NCBI GenBank assembly: GCA_964597265.1
Contig: CAZQWJ010000007.1
Coordinates: 1 to 42,559 of the forward strand
DNA length: 42,559 nt
Source of the DNA: CAZQWJ01 sp964597265
GTDB taxonomy: Bacteria; Patescibacteriota; 4484-211; JAGQKX01
Reading direction: 5' to 3'
Part shown: positions 1 to 8,178 of the stretch, piece after piece
How positions within the stretch are numbered: position 1 is the stretch's first letter
Layout: each line of letters starts with the position of its first letter
Translations under genes and position numbers: made by a program
Notes under the pieces: generated by a model
Seen by the model: the letters and a program-made list of their open reading frames with translations, nothing else
Told to the model about the DNA's origin: nothing
Database searches by the model: none

Positions 1-93
1 ATTGCCTGCCGCATTGATTCTTTCCGCTGAGTCTTGCTCTGCAGTTTGTATGGCGAAAGCTCGAAGCACTTGGAAATCCTGCAACTGAGTCAT
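1..93 (-). CDS. 5' end of an unidentified gene, cut by the window edge
   Basis: An ATG at 93 opens a minus-strand frame of 31 codons that runs without a stop to the left edge. A TACACT box (100-105) lies exactly 6 bases before the ATG, the same spacing seen at many genes here. It diverges from the DUF488 gene. The visible N-terminus (MTQLQDFQVLRAFAIQ) is not recognisable to me. It could be a chance open frame, but the promoter spacing supports a real start. Confidence 0.45.
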   Translation of the reverse strand, partial: MTQLQDFQVLRAFAIQTAEQDSAERINAAGN

Positions 94-116
94 AGTGATA
101 GTGTATCATGGTGTTT

Positions 117-473
117 ATGAGTACATATCATATGAGACTAAAGCGGGTATATGAAGAGGCAGAAAAAAGCGATGGTTTTCGGATTCTGGTTGATCGGCTA
201 TGGCCCAGAGGGATTTCAAAAGAGAAAGCTCACATTGACATGTGGTTAAGAGATATCGCACCAAGCCATGAGTTACGACACTGGTTTGGCCATGATCCAG
301 CGAAATGGAAAGAATTTCAAGAACGTTACAAGGCGGAACTTGAGAGCAAGCAGGAAGAAATAGTTGAGTTCCAAAAGATTATTGAAGAAGAACAGGTTGT
401 AACATTGCTTTTTTCCGCTTCTGACGAAAAGCACAATAACGCTGTGGCATTGACGAAGATACTCTCATTGTGA
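117..473 (+). CDS. DUF488 family protein (YeaO-like)
   Basis: This small soluble protein of about 118 residues belongs to the DUF488 family, whose biochemical role is unknown. The hallmarks are visible: an N-terminal KRVYEEAEKSDGFRILVDRLWPRG-type start (shown in part as RILVDRLWPRG), then a WLRDIAPSHELRHWFGHD segment, and a C-terminal VTLLFSASDEKHNNAV strand. It has full family length. The frame opens at an ATG at 108, but I prefer the ATG at 117 because a TATCAT box (104-109) lies 7 bases before it, fitting the leaderless pattern of the region; an ATG at 132 is also possible. It stands alone and diverges from the partial gene at the left edge. Confidence 0.85.
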   Translation: MSTYHMRLKRVYEEAEKSDGFRILVDRLWPRGISKEKAHIDMWLRDIAPSHELRHWFGHDPAKWKEFQERYKAELESKQEEIVEFQKIIEEEQVVTLLFSASDEKHNNAVALTKILSL

Positions 474-538
474 ATCCGAAGCAGATTCTCTGGTTATAGT
501 GACTGAGGGGATTATTCGTGAGCCGGGTCTTGTAATGG

Positions 539-871
539 TTACTCAACAAAATCGATAGAAGGGAGCACGGTGTCGTTTTCCTCATCATCTAAGGTATCCA
601 ATTCATGAGAGAGTAGATTGAGTTCAGCTGCTGATTGATTAAGCTCTTCGTCAGATGAGTCAGTAGGAAGTGGTGTGGGAGATTCTTGGTCGGTTTGAGT
701 TTGATCGTCTGTATCTTCTCTTATTGGCGTGTATGGACCTTGTTGGTACAGGTATAGCGCTAGGATCAACATTCCGATAACCACTACTCCGACGAGGAGC
801 TCAATAACTGTAAACCCCGAACGTCTACGAGCATATATTCCACTGCTTGGGATATTAGTTTTGTGTTGCAT
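539..871 (-). CDS. Type IV prepilin-like protein
   Basis: This is a 110-residue protein with a type IV prepilin N-terminus: a basic leader (YARRRSG), then FTVIELLVGVVVIGMLILAL starting right after the Gly cleavage point and carrying the conserved Glu at position 5 of the mature chain. A prepilin peptidase would cut after Gly and methylate Phe. The rest is short, acidic and Thr/Asp/Glu-rich, with no disulfide-forming Cys pair, so it is more likely a minor pilin or pseudopilin than a major pilin. Its ATG lies inside the last 17 bases of the upstream gene (855-1589), so the two are probably translationally coupled. Confidence 0.75.
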   Translation of the reverse strand: MQHKTNIPSSGIYARRRSGFTVIELLVGVVVIGMLILALYLYQQGPYTPIREDTDDQTQTDQESPTPLPTDSSDEELNQSAAELNLLSHELDTLDDEENDTVLPSIDFVE

Positions 872-1589
872 CGGTGTGTGATCGCAGCAATGTGTACGCT
901 TGTGTTATTGCTGTATGTACGTGCATGTGGGCTTCACGCAATTGTCCTCGAGCATCCCGTAACAGTTGCATTCCTGTTTGAAATGTATCTTGAGCCTCTG
1001 CTTGAGTCATGTCATTATTGATGGTACCAAAGACCTCGATTGCGTCATCGAGTGTTGCCTGTGCGTTTGCATGAGCTGTGTCAAACGACGCTAATGCTTC
1101 ATTGATGCTTGTGAGATCGGTGGTCTGTAAGGTTTCATTTTGATTGATTCGCACTTTAACTTTTGCTGCAGTATTTTCTAACCTATCCAGAATATCTTGA
1201 ATCCGTCCAGCAAGGTATGTACCACGATACTGGAGATGATCTACCTGGTATCGTTCCCATTCTTCGCGTGCATGCGTCCGTATGGCAGATGCGTCTGTTT
1301 CTGACTGTGCCCGGGAGCTTTGAGATCTTATTTCCTGTAGACGTCGCATATGGGCATCCATACCGGCAAGTAATTGTTCCTTTGTTGTATGGGAGAGACC
1401 TGGATTGGTTCTGATTTTTTCACGAAGCGATACCTGATGCTCTACTGCTCTATCAAGGCGTTCGGTTATGGTGCCAGACTCCCGCGTGGTGGTCTGCTGA
1501 TCATATTGTGCACGGACAAATGAGACAGTACTAATGAGGGCTATACCGACTATTGCAAAGGTAAGGGAAATTTTTGTGTACCTACGCAT
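855..1589 (-). CDS. Secreted coiled-coil protein of unknown function
   Basis: This 244-residue protein begins with a signal peptide (MRRYTKISLTFAIVGIALIS, cleavage near VRAQ). The mature part is almost entirely helical and rich in Gln, Arg, Glu and Ala with heptad-like spacing. I see no catalytic motif. A TAATAT box 6 bases before the ATG at 1589 points to a leaderless transcript. It overlaps the prepilin-like gene downstream by 17 bases, which suggests a shared role at the envelope or pilus, but no family was recognised. Confidence 0.7.
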   Translation of the reverse strand: MRRYTKISLTFAIVGIALISTVSFVRAQYDQQTTTRESGTITERLDRAVEHQVSLREKIRTNPGLSHTTKEQLLAGMDAHMRRLQEIRSQSSRAQSETDASAIRTHAREEWERYQVDHLQYRGTYLAGRIQDILDRLENTAAKVKVRINQNETLQTTDLTSINEALASFDTAHANAQATLDDAIEVFGTINNDMTQAEAQDTFQTGMQLLRDARGQLREAHMHVHTAITQAYTLLRSHTDATQN

Positions 1590-1675
1590 GTATGTATATT
1601 AGATAAACAGGAGTTTCACGTCAAGAGTAAAGATTATCACCTCAGGATTTTTGTGCACGCACGTGAAGTATCATC

Positions 1676-1752
1676 TGGTCGGGGTGACAGGACTTGAACC
1701 TGCGACCTCACGGCCCCCAGCCGTACGCGCTAGCCAACTGCGCCACACCCCG
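1676..1752 (-). tRNA. tRNA-Pro (anticodon GGG)
   Basis: Read on the minus strand, a complete cloverleaf is present. The acceptor stem CGGGGTG pairs with CACCCCG, the D-arm is GCGC/GCGC, the anticodon stem closes the loop CTGGGGG with anticodon GGG (Pro), and the T-arm is GCAGG-TTCAAGT-CCTGT. The discriminator base is A and CCA is encoded in the DNA. The 5' C at 1752 is the unpaired-looking first base typical of bacterial tRNA-Pro but here it pairs with G72. Confidence 0.95.
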
Positions 1753-1823
1753 TATGGGTAATTATAGGGGAATTGAAGGGATTAGGGAAATAAGGGAAAT
1801 CGGGGTGATATGGGTAATAGGGG

Positions 1824-2366
1824 TCAATATCCGCGGTATTGTTTGCGCTCACGATAAAGTCTTTCGGTGAAACCTCCCTCACGTTGGTGTTTGATCTTGA
1901 GCGATACGATCAGTTTATCGAGTAGATAGTTGGCTTGGTTGATGAGGGTGATTATGAGGTTGACACTTTTGCCAATGTCGTCGGGGAGAGGCGGGAGATT
2001 GGGGTGATCGGGGAGAGTCGGGGTTGCTTTAATGAGCTTCCATATTTCCCCTATGTACAGGCCTCGCCCTAAAATCTCTAATCCGTGCTGTCGCCCAAAC
2101 GCCTGGTAATCATTAATCAGCTCCTCCAATGAGCCGCAGGCGACACCAACAAGCTTGATATAGCTGGCGAGGCTTTGTTATTTGTTACCTTCTGCGATGT
2201 TTTGCATACCTGAACGCGCTGCCTGGACCATCTGATCGTTTGTTCGGGAATAACGAGAGATATGCTTTTCGCAAAACGTAACTGTATAGTCGTAGATAAT
2301 TACAGACAGTTTGTAGCCTAAGAGATATTTATATCCTGCGGACGCAATTGGTTTAGATGTAGACAT
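1824..2366 (-). pseudogene. Four-helix-bundle protein (S23/IVS-like), interrupted by an in-frame TAA
   Basis: Starting at the ATG at 2366, the frame encodes a protein of the four-helix-bundle family related to the S23 protein found in 23S rRNA intervening sequences. The signature QAARSGMQNIAEGNK ends at a TAA at 2178-2180. The same frame then continues without shift as QSLASYIKLVGVACGSLEEL to a stop at 1824, matching the second half of the family, so the gene is broken by one codon only. A CAA to TAA change would explain it, and Gln fits that family position. It diverges from recA. It may be a recent nonsense mutation, a strain variant or a consensus error. The second half could restart at the ATG at 2129. 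Confidence 0.8.
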
Positions 2367-2399
2367 ATATACACTACTATACACATATTGTAGTTGTGT

Positions 2400-2405
2400 T
2401 ACAAT
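2400..2405 (+). promoter_or_regulatory. -10 box of recA, leaderless arrangement
   Basis: TACAAT ends 6 bases before the recA ATG at 2412, so transcription would start at or next to the start codon. No ribosome site fits between them. A -35 box is not convincing. Confidence 0.6.
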
Positions 2406-2411
2406 CCTTCC

Positions 2412-3482
2412 ATGGCAAAAGACGACAAGACCACCGGCAAGGCAGAGGCAGTAAAGATGGCGATGGAACAAATCGAAAAGCAGTTCGGCAAAGGTGCCAT
2501 CATGAAGCTTGGAGAGGAAGGTAAACGAGAGGCCATAGAAGCAATCCCAACAGGTTCAATCGCGCTTGATTTGGCGCTTGGTGTTGGTGGCGTTCCACGT
2601 GGGCGTATTATCGAGGTGTTTGGCCCCGAAAGTAGTGGTAAGACGACACTGGCACTACATATCGTTGCAGAAGCACAGAAAAAAGGTGGCGTTGCAGCAT
2701 TTATCGACGCAGAACACGCACTTGATCCAGTGTATGCGTCAAAGATTGGAGTGAACGTTGAAGAATTGTTGCTTTCTCAACCTGATACCGGAGAACAGGC
2801 GTTAGAAATTGCCGAGACCCTTGTCCGCTCTGGAGCTGTTGATATTATCATTGTCGACTCGGTTGCAGCACTCGTACCTCGTGCAGAGATAGAAGGAGAG
2901 ATGGGGGATACGCATGTCGGGCTACAGGCTAGGCTTATGAGCCAGGCACTACGCAAACTCACAGGCGTGATTAGTCGTTCGCAAACCACTGTTGTCTTTA
3001 TCAATCAACTTCGTCTCAAAATTGGCGTTATGTTTGGAAACCCCGAAACCACCCCGGGTGGGCTTGCACTTAAGTTTTACGCATCTGTGCGGATGGATAT
3101 TAGACGTAAAGCTGCGCTGAAAGACGGTGAGGAAACGGTTGGTAATCGGCACGTGGTGAAAGTGGTCAAAAACAAAGTTGCTCCGCCGTTTCGCCAGGCA
3201 GAGTTTGATATTATGTATGGAGAGGGCATCTCCAAGGAGGGTAATTTGATTGATGTTGGAGTGGAGCTTGGATTAGTTGAAAAGTCAGGTAGCTGGTATG
3301 CGTTCGCTGGGGAGAAGATAGCGCAAGGCCGGTTAGGAGCAGTTGAGTATCTCAAAGAAAACAAAAAAGTTGCCGAACAGATAGAAAAAGAAATTCGCGC
3401 CAAAATGAAGGAGCAAGGCTCTCCCTTGGAGCTTGGCAACGAAGGGGTAGTGGTAGAAGAACAATCCGAGGTTGCAGAATAA
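2412..3482 (+). CDS. recA: Recombinase RecA
   Basis: RecA is the ATP-dependent strand-exchange protein of homologous recombination and the trigger of SOS-type cleavage. The 356-residue product has the usual length. It shows the Walker A motif GPESSGKTT at about residue 71, the Walker B strand VDIIIVDSVAAL near 145, the L2 loop region FINQLRLKIGVMFGNPETTP near 196, and a C-terminal acidic tail. The frame is open upstream to a TTG at 2394, but the ATG at 2412 gives the standard N-terminus MAKDDK and sits 6 bases after a TACAAT box. recX follows after a repeat-filled gap of 227 bases. No SOS box was recognised upstream. Confidence 0.98.
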   Translation: MAKDDKTTGKAEAVKMAMEQIEKQFGKGAIMKLGEEGKREAIEAIPTGSIALDLALGVGGVPRGRIIEVFGPESSGKTTLALHIVAEAQKKGGVAAFIDAEHALDPVYASKIGVNVEELLLSQPDTGEQALEIAETLVRSGAVDIIIVDSVAALVPRAEIEGEMGDTHVGLQARLMSQALRKLTGVISRSQTTVVFINQLRLKIGVMFGNPETTPGGLALKFYASVRMDIRRKAALKDGEETVGNRHVVKVVKNKVAPPFRQAEFDIMYGEGISKEGNLIDVGVELGLVEKSGSWYAFAGEKIAQGRLGAVEYLKENKKVAEQIEKEIRAKMKEQGSPLELGNEGVVVEEQSEVAE

Positions 3483-3514
3483 CTTGGGGTCACTTCGAAC
3501 GGTCATGTCAAACT

Positions 3515-3630
3515 ATTGCACGTCATTCCAACGCATGCTGGAATCCAGTCTGAATTGGTATAGATTCTGAATCAAGTTCAGAATGACACCAAGACTGGAT
3601 CCCCTGCCTGCGCAGGCAGGGGATCCAGAG
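3515..3630. repeat. Cluster of three intergenic palindromes between recA and recX
   Basis: Three inverted repeats follow each other. The first has ATTCCA/TGGAAT arms near 3525-3544, the second has ATTCTGAA/TTCAGAAT arms at 3564-3584 with a 5-base loop, and the third is a perfect 34-base palindrome at 3595-3628 made of two 17-base arms meeting at GC. All share GTCAT and ATCCAG flanks with copies at 25591-25611, about 30840-31075 and 41385-41480. They may also act as the recA terminator, although no clear T-run follows. Confidence 0.8.
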
Positions 3631-3709
3631 GAGAGGCTATGTGTTTTTGGATAAGAAGGTTTCGTGTGCTACTTATAAGCAGTCGCAATAGCGGCTGTAT
3701 CTCACTTCC

Positions 3710-4348
3710 GTGCCAGTAATTACTGATATCTCACCACAAAAACGTCGTCTTGGCCGCGTCAATATTTACGTCGATGACGTGTTTGCGTTTGGGGCGAGTG
3801 AGCAATTTGTTGTAGACCAAGGTCTCCGTGTCAATAAGTCTCTGACAGCACAAGAGTACGATTTATTATTAGCCGAGGTAGTTGTTGATGCGGCCTTTCA
3901 GTCGTGCCTTAACTTTTTATCATTCCGTCCTCGTTCTATTGCCGAAGTCGAGCAATACATAAACAAAAAGTATCCACAATTATCCCCAGATACTGTTGCG
4001 TCATTAATAGAACGACTAACACGTATGGGATATTTGGATGACGAGGCGTTTGCTCGATGGTGGATACAGCAACGGCGAGAAGTTGGCAAACGATGGGGAC
4101 CTCACAAAATCAGGCAAGAACTTATCACCAAAGGTATTGATACACAGGTGATAGAAACAGCTTTGCAAGAATCACAAAGTGCTATCTCTGAAAAAGAGCT
4201 GGTCTTACGCGAGTTAACAAAATTACAACGGAGATATCCAGATATGCGACCATATGAAACCCGTGCCAAAGTAATGAATACCCTTGCTCGAAGAGGTTTT
4301 TCGTGGGATGTTATTAAGGAAACAGTTGAAGAATTGATAAATGGCTGA
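3710..4348 (+). CDS. recX: Regulatory protein RecX
   Basis: RecX binds and restrains RecA filaments. The 212-residue protein begins at a GTG and has the N-terminal region seen in longer RecX proteins of Firmicutes and Patescibacteria type (ISPQKRRLGRVNIYVDDVFAF), then helical repeats with typical RecX phrases: FLSFRPRSIAEVEQYI, MGYLDDEAFARWWI, and KIRQELITKGID. It lies downstream of recA, the usual place. No Shine-Dalgarno site is seen before the GTG; a weak TGTATC box lies about 8 bases before it. Confidence 0.93.
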   Translation: MPVITDISPQKRRLGRVNIYVDDVFAFGASEQFVVDQGLRVNKSLTAQEYDLLLAEVVVDAAFQSCLNFLSFRPRSIAEVEQYINKKYPQLSPDTVASLIERLTRMGYLDDEAFARWWIQQRREVGKRWGPHKIRQELITKGIDTQVIETALQESQSAISEKELVLRELTKLQRRYPDMRPYETRAKVMNTLARRGFSWDVIKETVEELING

Positions 4349-4478
4349 TAAAATCCGCTTAATAATAAGGAATTCGAAACATAATCTCGAATCCACCGGC
4401 CTAATGCATAAATATCACTTTTTCTCCAGATAAGGTGCGTTACACGTAGGATTTGTTTTTGTTTCGGTTCCAACCGAA

Positions 4479-5918
4479 ATGATTTTTGCAAAAGATACTG
4501 ACTCTCAGCCACAACAAGACCTCCAAGATACTCCTATGCAGGATCAACAGAGTGTTGTTTCACCCGACGCCGCTGCCACCGAAGCAAAAGAGATTATTAT
4601 AAATGCCAAAGATGAGGCTCTTCGTATCAAGGAAGAAGCCGAGCGTGAAGCGCACGAGATACGTGAACGCATGCAGCTAGCTGAGCAGGCATTGGATGAA
4701 TACAAAGCTCGCTTAGAGAGAAGGGTCAACGCGTTGGAGGAAACGCGAAAAGAGCTCTTACAGACCTTAGAAAAAGCAGGAACATTAAGTCGTGCTGAGG
4801 CAGAAGAAGTGTATTTTAAACAATTAGAAGAAGAGCTCAAACAAGATACCGCTCGTCGTATCAAAGAGAACGAAGAAACTATCAAAGCAGAATCCGAAAA
4901 ACGAGCCCGTGAAATCCTTACTACTGCATTACAGCGGATCATGTTGGATCACGTTTCTGAGTTGACTACCGCACATATCAAATTACCAAGTGAAGACATG
5001 GTTGGTCCCATCATCGGCAAGGAAGGGCGCAATATCAAGGCATTTGAACAAGCAGCCGGCGTGGACGTGGAGATAGGTGAAACGCCTGGTGTTATTGTGA
5101 TCTCTTCCATTGATCCGGTCAGACGGGAAATTGCCCGACGTTCACTTGAAAAACTCATTGCTGACGGCAGAATCCAACCAGCTCGGATAGAAGAGATCGT
5201 CCAGAAAACCAAACAGGAAATGGATGAGGAGATTATGAAAGCAGGTGAGGAACACGCGTTTGCAGCAAAAGTAACCGGACTACCAGCAGAAATTATCCGT
5301 CTCTTAGGACGACTCAAGTACCGCTCATCATACGGCCAGAATATGCATGAGCACAATATTGAAGTGGTGAACATTGGACGAATGTTAGCTGCCGAACTTG
5401 GAGCGAATGTTGAGGTGGTCAAAAAAGCGTGTCTACTGCATGATATCGGTAAGGCAGTTACGAGCGAGGTGGAAGGGGGGCATGCTGAGGTAGGGGCGGA
5501 AATTTGTCGGCGCTATGGTATTGATGAAGAGGTTGTCGTCGCGTTTGAAGGTCATCACACTGATAATCTTCCCACTGTTGAAGCGGTCATCGTGTATCTT
5601 GCAGATGCTATCTCTGGCGCCCGTCCAGGCGCGCGACGTGAAGATTACGAAGCCTATATCGAACGCATCAAAGAACTAGAGACCATAGCTGAGAGTTTCC
5701 GCGGGGTAGACAAGGCTTATGCAATCTCTGCAGGAAGAGAAGTACGCGTGATTGTTCGTCCGGAAGAGATCGGTGATGCGGATATGGTGCGTCTGGCACA
5801 TGATATTGGCCGAAAAATACGAGATCAAATCCAAAACTTTCCTGGGCAAATTAGAGTTAGCGTGATTAGAGAACTTCGTGCACATGCAGTGGTACAGCCC
5901 GGTAGCGGGGAAAAGTAA
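4479..5918 (+). CDS. rny: Ribonuclease Y, without the N-terminal membrane anchor
   Basis: RNase Y is an endoribonuclease that starts mRNA decay and normally sits in the membrane. The 479-residue frame has a charged coiled coil (about 35-150), a KH domain with GPIIGKEGRN near residue 175, and an HD phosphohydrolase domain with LLHDIGK near 320 and EGHHTDN near 358. The usual 20-residue N-terminal membrane helix is missing; the first 35 residues are polar and Gln/Asp-rich. A hairpin with 8-base arms TTTCGGTT/AACCGAAA (4462-4479) overlaps the first base of the ATG, so a later start at 4536 cannot be excluded. ymdB follows after 9 bases. Confidence 0.95.
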   Translation: MIFAKDTDSQPQQDLQDTPMQDQQSVVSPDAAATEAKEIIINAKDEALRIKEEAEREAHEIRERMQLAEQALDEYKARLERRVNALEETRKELLQTLEKAGTLSRAEAEEVYFKQLEEELKQDTARRIKENEETIKAESEKRAREILTTALQRIMLDHVSELTTAHIKLPSEDMVGPIIGKEGRNIKAFEQAAGVDVEIGETPGVIVISSIDPVRREIARRSLEKLIADGRIQPARIEEIVQKTKQEMDEEIMKAGEEHAFAAKVTGLPAEIIRLLGRLKYRSSYGQNMHEHNIEVVNIGRMLAAELGANVEVVKKACLLHDIGKAVTSEVEGGHAEVGAEICRRYGIDEEVVVAFEGHHTDNLPTVEAVIVYLADAISGARPGARREDYEAYIERIKELETIAESFRGVDKAYAISAGREVRVIVRPEEIGDADMVRLAHDIGRKIRDQIQNFPGQIRVSVIRELRAHAVVQPGSGEK

Positions 5919-5927
5919 CCTTAACCT

Positions 5928-6716
5928 ATGAAACTTCTATTTATCGGTGACATTGTTGCCCGTCTTGGACGACGAACAGTTTCGGCTGTTTTGCCTGCAT
6001 TACGTGACGAGCTTTCCATAGACTTTGTTATAGCTAATGCTGAGAATTTGGCGGGAGGTCGCGGTGCTACTGTTGAGACGCTTGACGAGATGATGCGTGC
6101 AGGTGTTGACTACTTCACATCAGGAGATCATATATTTTGGGGTGAACAGGTGGAGGAGATTCTGGACGATGAAGGAATGCGTATTCTTCGCCCCGCCAAC
6201 TTTCCTGATGATGTATTTGGGCGTGGCTACACTGTTATACAGACGGATGGTTTTTCTCTGGGCATTATTAACTTAGTCGGAAAAACATTCGAAGCTCCTC
6301 CAGTGGGTGCGCACGATGTATTTCGTAGCCTTGATGCCATTCTTGATGACATTGGCACAGGTTTTCCTATTGTCGTTGATCTACACGCGGAATTTACTTC
6401 AGAAAAACTGGCTCTTGCATACTACGCGGCTGGGCGGGTGAGCGCAGTCGTTGGTACGCATACTCATGTTGGTACGGTTGATACTCGTATTATTGGTGAC
6501 TATACTGGCATGGTGAGTGATGTGGGTATGGTAGGTGCGTATGATTCGGTCATTGGAGTAGAAAAAGATATCGTTATTCAGAAGCAAAAATACCCATATC
6601 CGCAGCGATTTGAGTGGGTAACAAGCGGCAAAGCTGTATTTAACTCAGTGCTGATAGAAGTTGATACAAATGGCGCTTGTACCAACATTCAACGGATGGA
6701 TCGGCTCATACCTTGA
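5928..6716 (+). CDS. ymdB: YmdB-like metallophosphoesterase
   Basis: This 262-residue calcineurin-type phosphoesterase belongs to the YmdB/TIGR00282 family, which hydrolyses 2',3'-cyclic nucleotides and often sits beside rny. Metal-site motifs are visible in order: FIGDIVARLGRR at the N-terminus, ANAENLAGGRG, SGDHIFW, VDLHAEFTSEK, and VVGTHTHVGTVD. It follows rny by 9 bases and is probably cotranscribed with it, in keeping with a shared role in RNA turnover. There is no clear ribosome site. The -35 box of the next gene overlaps its stop codon. Confidence 0.93.
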   Translation: MKLLFIGDIVARLGRRTVSAVLPALRDELSIDFVIANAENLAGGRGATVETLDEMMRAGVDYFTSGDHIFWGEQVEEILDDEGMRILRPANFPDDVFGRGYTVIQTDGFSLGIINLVGKTFEAPPVGAHDVFRSLDAILDDIGTGFPIVVDLHAEFTSEKLALAYYAAGRVSAVVGTHTHVGTVDTRIIGDYTGMVSDVGMVGAYDSVIGVEKDIVIQKQKYPYPQRFEWVTSGKAVFNSVLIEVDTNGACTNIQRMDRLIP

Positions 6717-6741
6717 CACAGCAGGGTTTGCGTGTTAATCT
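6713..6741 (+). promoter_or_regulatory. Sigma-70-type promoter of the HU gene
   Basis: TTGACA (6713-6718) is separated by 17 bases from TAATCT (6736-6741). This is the best consensus promoter in the window and would give an untranslated leader of about 65 bases, unlike the leaderless neighbours. The -35 box overlaps the ymdB stop codon. Confidence 0.75.
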
Positions 6742-6812
6742 CGAGTTCGAACCATAAAAGGTAGAAATACACAGTCTTTCTAATTTGTTTGACAAGGGGG
6801 GTGAATTCAAAC

Positions 6813-7085
6813 ATGACTAAAGCAGAAATCATCGAACAGTTAGCACAACGCTCAGACCTCACAAAGCGAGCTGCAGGCGATGCGTTGAATGCCTTACTGG
6901 ACATCATTACCGAATCTTTAGCTAACGGAGATAAAGTAACGTTGACCGGGTTTGGTACATTCTTAGTACGACAACGAGCTGCTCGTATGGGCCGCAACCC
7001 TCAAACCGGTGAACCTTTGCACATCCCAGGGCAAACTACCCCTGCATTCCGTGCTGGTTCAGCTTTGAAGGAAGCTGTCCGATAA
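6813..7085 (+). CDS. hup: DNA-binding protein HU
   Basis: HU is a small histone-like DNA-bending protein of the nucleoid. The 90-residue product has the full family length and the typical beginning MTKAEIIEQLAQRSDLTKRA, the core VTLTGFGTFLVRQRAARMGR and the arm phrase NPQTGEPLHIPGQTTPAFR. The frame opens earlier at a TTG (6789), but the ATG at 6813 has a strong purine-rich ribosome site (AAGGGGGG, 6794-6801) and gives the conserved N-terminus. It is one of the few left-hand genes with a leader and a Shine-Dalgarno site, as expected for an abundant protein. Confidence 0.96.
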   Translation: MTKAEIIEQLAQRSDLTKRAAGDALNALLDIITESLANGDKVTLTGFGTFLVRQRAARMGRNPQTGEPLHIPGQTTPAFRAGSALKEAVR

Positions 7086-7108
7086 ACTCGTTCGCGTCCC
7101 GGATAGTT

Positions 7109-7138
7109 TTGACGTACAACGGGACAAAGCACTATACA
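7109..7138 (+). promoter_or_regulatory. Possible promoter upstream of miaA
   Basis: TTGACG (7109-7114) and TATACA (7133-7138) are 18 bases apart. A transcript from here would include the hairpin at 7140-7171. A second -10 box, TAATAT at 7172-7177, lies 6 bases before the miaA ATG and could drive a leaderless mRNA. Confidence 0.4.
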
Positions 7139-7172
7139 GAACACCCCGTGCCTTTTGGGCCGGGGTTGTTCT
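7138..7172 (+). terminator. Hairpin after HU, likely terminator or attenuator
   Basis: AACACCCCG pairs with CGGGGTTGTT across a loop of about 12 bases, followed by a short T-rich stretch (TTGTTCT). It lies between a possible promoter (7109-7138) and miaA, so it could end the HU transcript or attenuate a longer miaA transcript. Confidence 0.5.
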
Positions 7173-7183
7173 AATATATGACC

Positions 7184-8149
7184 ATGGATAAGATTGTTGT
7201 TATTTCTGGGCCGACAGCAACCGGCAAGTCGCGGCTTGCTCTTTCACTATGCGAGCAGTTTGGGGGAGAGATACTCTCAGCAGACTCACGACAGGTGTAC
7301 AAGGAGGCGGATATTGGCACAAACAAAATGCCCCTTCCTCGTGAGGAAACTACACAAATCACAAAAGAAACCGGTCTGTGGCGCGTCAATGGAGTACCTA
7401 TTCATGGATATGACTGGGTACGACCTGACGAACCATTTACTGTTTCTCACTTTATCGAAAGATCTATCCCTGTCATAGCCAAATTATGTAGCCACAAGAA
7501 GCCTGTGTTTGTAGTTGGTGGTACGGGATTTTATATCGACACGTTGTTAGGGGACAGTCCGTATAGTAATGTCCCCCCACAACCGGCATTGAGAAAACAA
7601 TGGCAGACAGCGACCGAGGAAGCCTTGTTCCACCAGTTGCAGGCGTTAGATTCGGATGCTGCATCACGGCTCAAACTTGATGATATGCATAATAGGCAAC
7701 GGCTCATCCGATATCTTGAATTGGCTACCCGCGCCGGATCAGTGGCACAAGCAACACAGTATTCTCCGCTGAAGGATACCGTGGAGGTATTGCGCATTGG
7801 GCTTACGGCAGATCGGGCGGTCTTGCATCACAAGGTGCAACAATGGACACAAGAAGCGTTGGAGATAGGACTTACGGATGAAACGCGTTTGTTGTTGGAA
7901 CGAGGATATGCCGGTACCAAACTTTTGCAAGGAATAATTTATCATCCACTGGTACAAATGATCCAAAAAGAGATCTCAATGGAAGAAGCCAAAAAGACCA
8001 TAGAAGCACAACTGCGGGGGTATATTAGACGTCAGCTAGTGTGGTTTAGACGGCATCCTGCTACACAGTGGTTTGATGTTCAGGATCCAGCCTTTGCTTT
8101 TGGGGTTGCGAAATTGGTAAAATTGTTCTTAACAGATAGTAAACCGTAA
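7184..8149 (+). CDS. miaA: tRNA dimethylallyltransferase MiaA
   Basis: MiaA transfers a dimethylallyl group from DMAPP to N6 of A37 in tRNAs reading UNN codons. The 321-residue protein shows the P-loop SGPTATGKSRLAL near the N-terminus, the substrate-binding LSADSRQVYKEADIGTNK (IGTAK in most relatives), PIHGYDWVRPDEPFTVSHF, and the VVGGTGFYIDTLLG motif near residue 110. I chose the ATG at 7184 over 7178 because TAATAT ends 6 bases before it. The stop codon lies inside a 26-base palindrome shared with the start of the next gene. Confidence 0.95.
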   Translation: MDKIVVISGPTATGKSRLALSLCEQFGGEILSADSRQVYKEADIGTNKMPLPREETTQITKETGLWRVNGVPIHGYDWVRPDEPFTVSHFIERSIPVIAKLCSHKKPVFVVGGTGFYIDTLLGDSPYSNVPPQPALRKQWQTATEEALFHQLQALDSDAASRLKLDDMHNRQRLIRYLELATRAGSVAQATQYSPLKDTVEVLRIGLTADRAVLHHKVQQWTQEALEIGLTDETRLLLERGYAGTKLLQGIIYHPLVQMIQKEISMEEAKKTIEAQLRGYIRRQLVWFRRHPATQWFDVQDPAFAFGVAKLVKLFLTDSKP

Positions 8150-8171
8150 ACAATTGCCGGCAATTGTTTAC
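8146..8171. repeat. Perfect 26-base palindrome between miaA and the permease gene
   Basis: The arms GTAAACAATTGCC (8146-8158) and GGCAATTGTTTAC (8159-8171) are perfect reverse complements with no loop. The element covers the miaA stop codon and ends 7 bases before the likely GTG start of the next gene. No T-run follows, so an operator is as plausible as a terminator. Confidence 0.85.
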
Positions 8172-8178
8172 TATTGTT

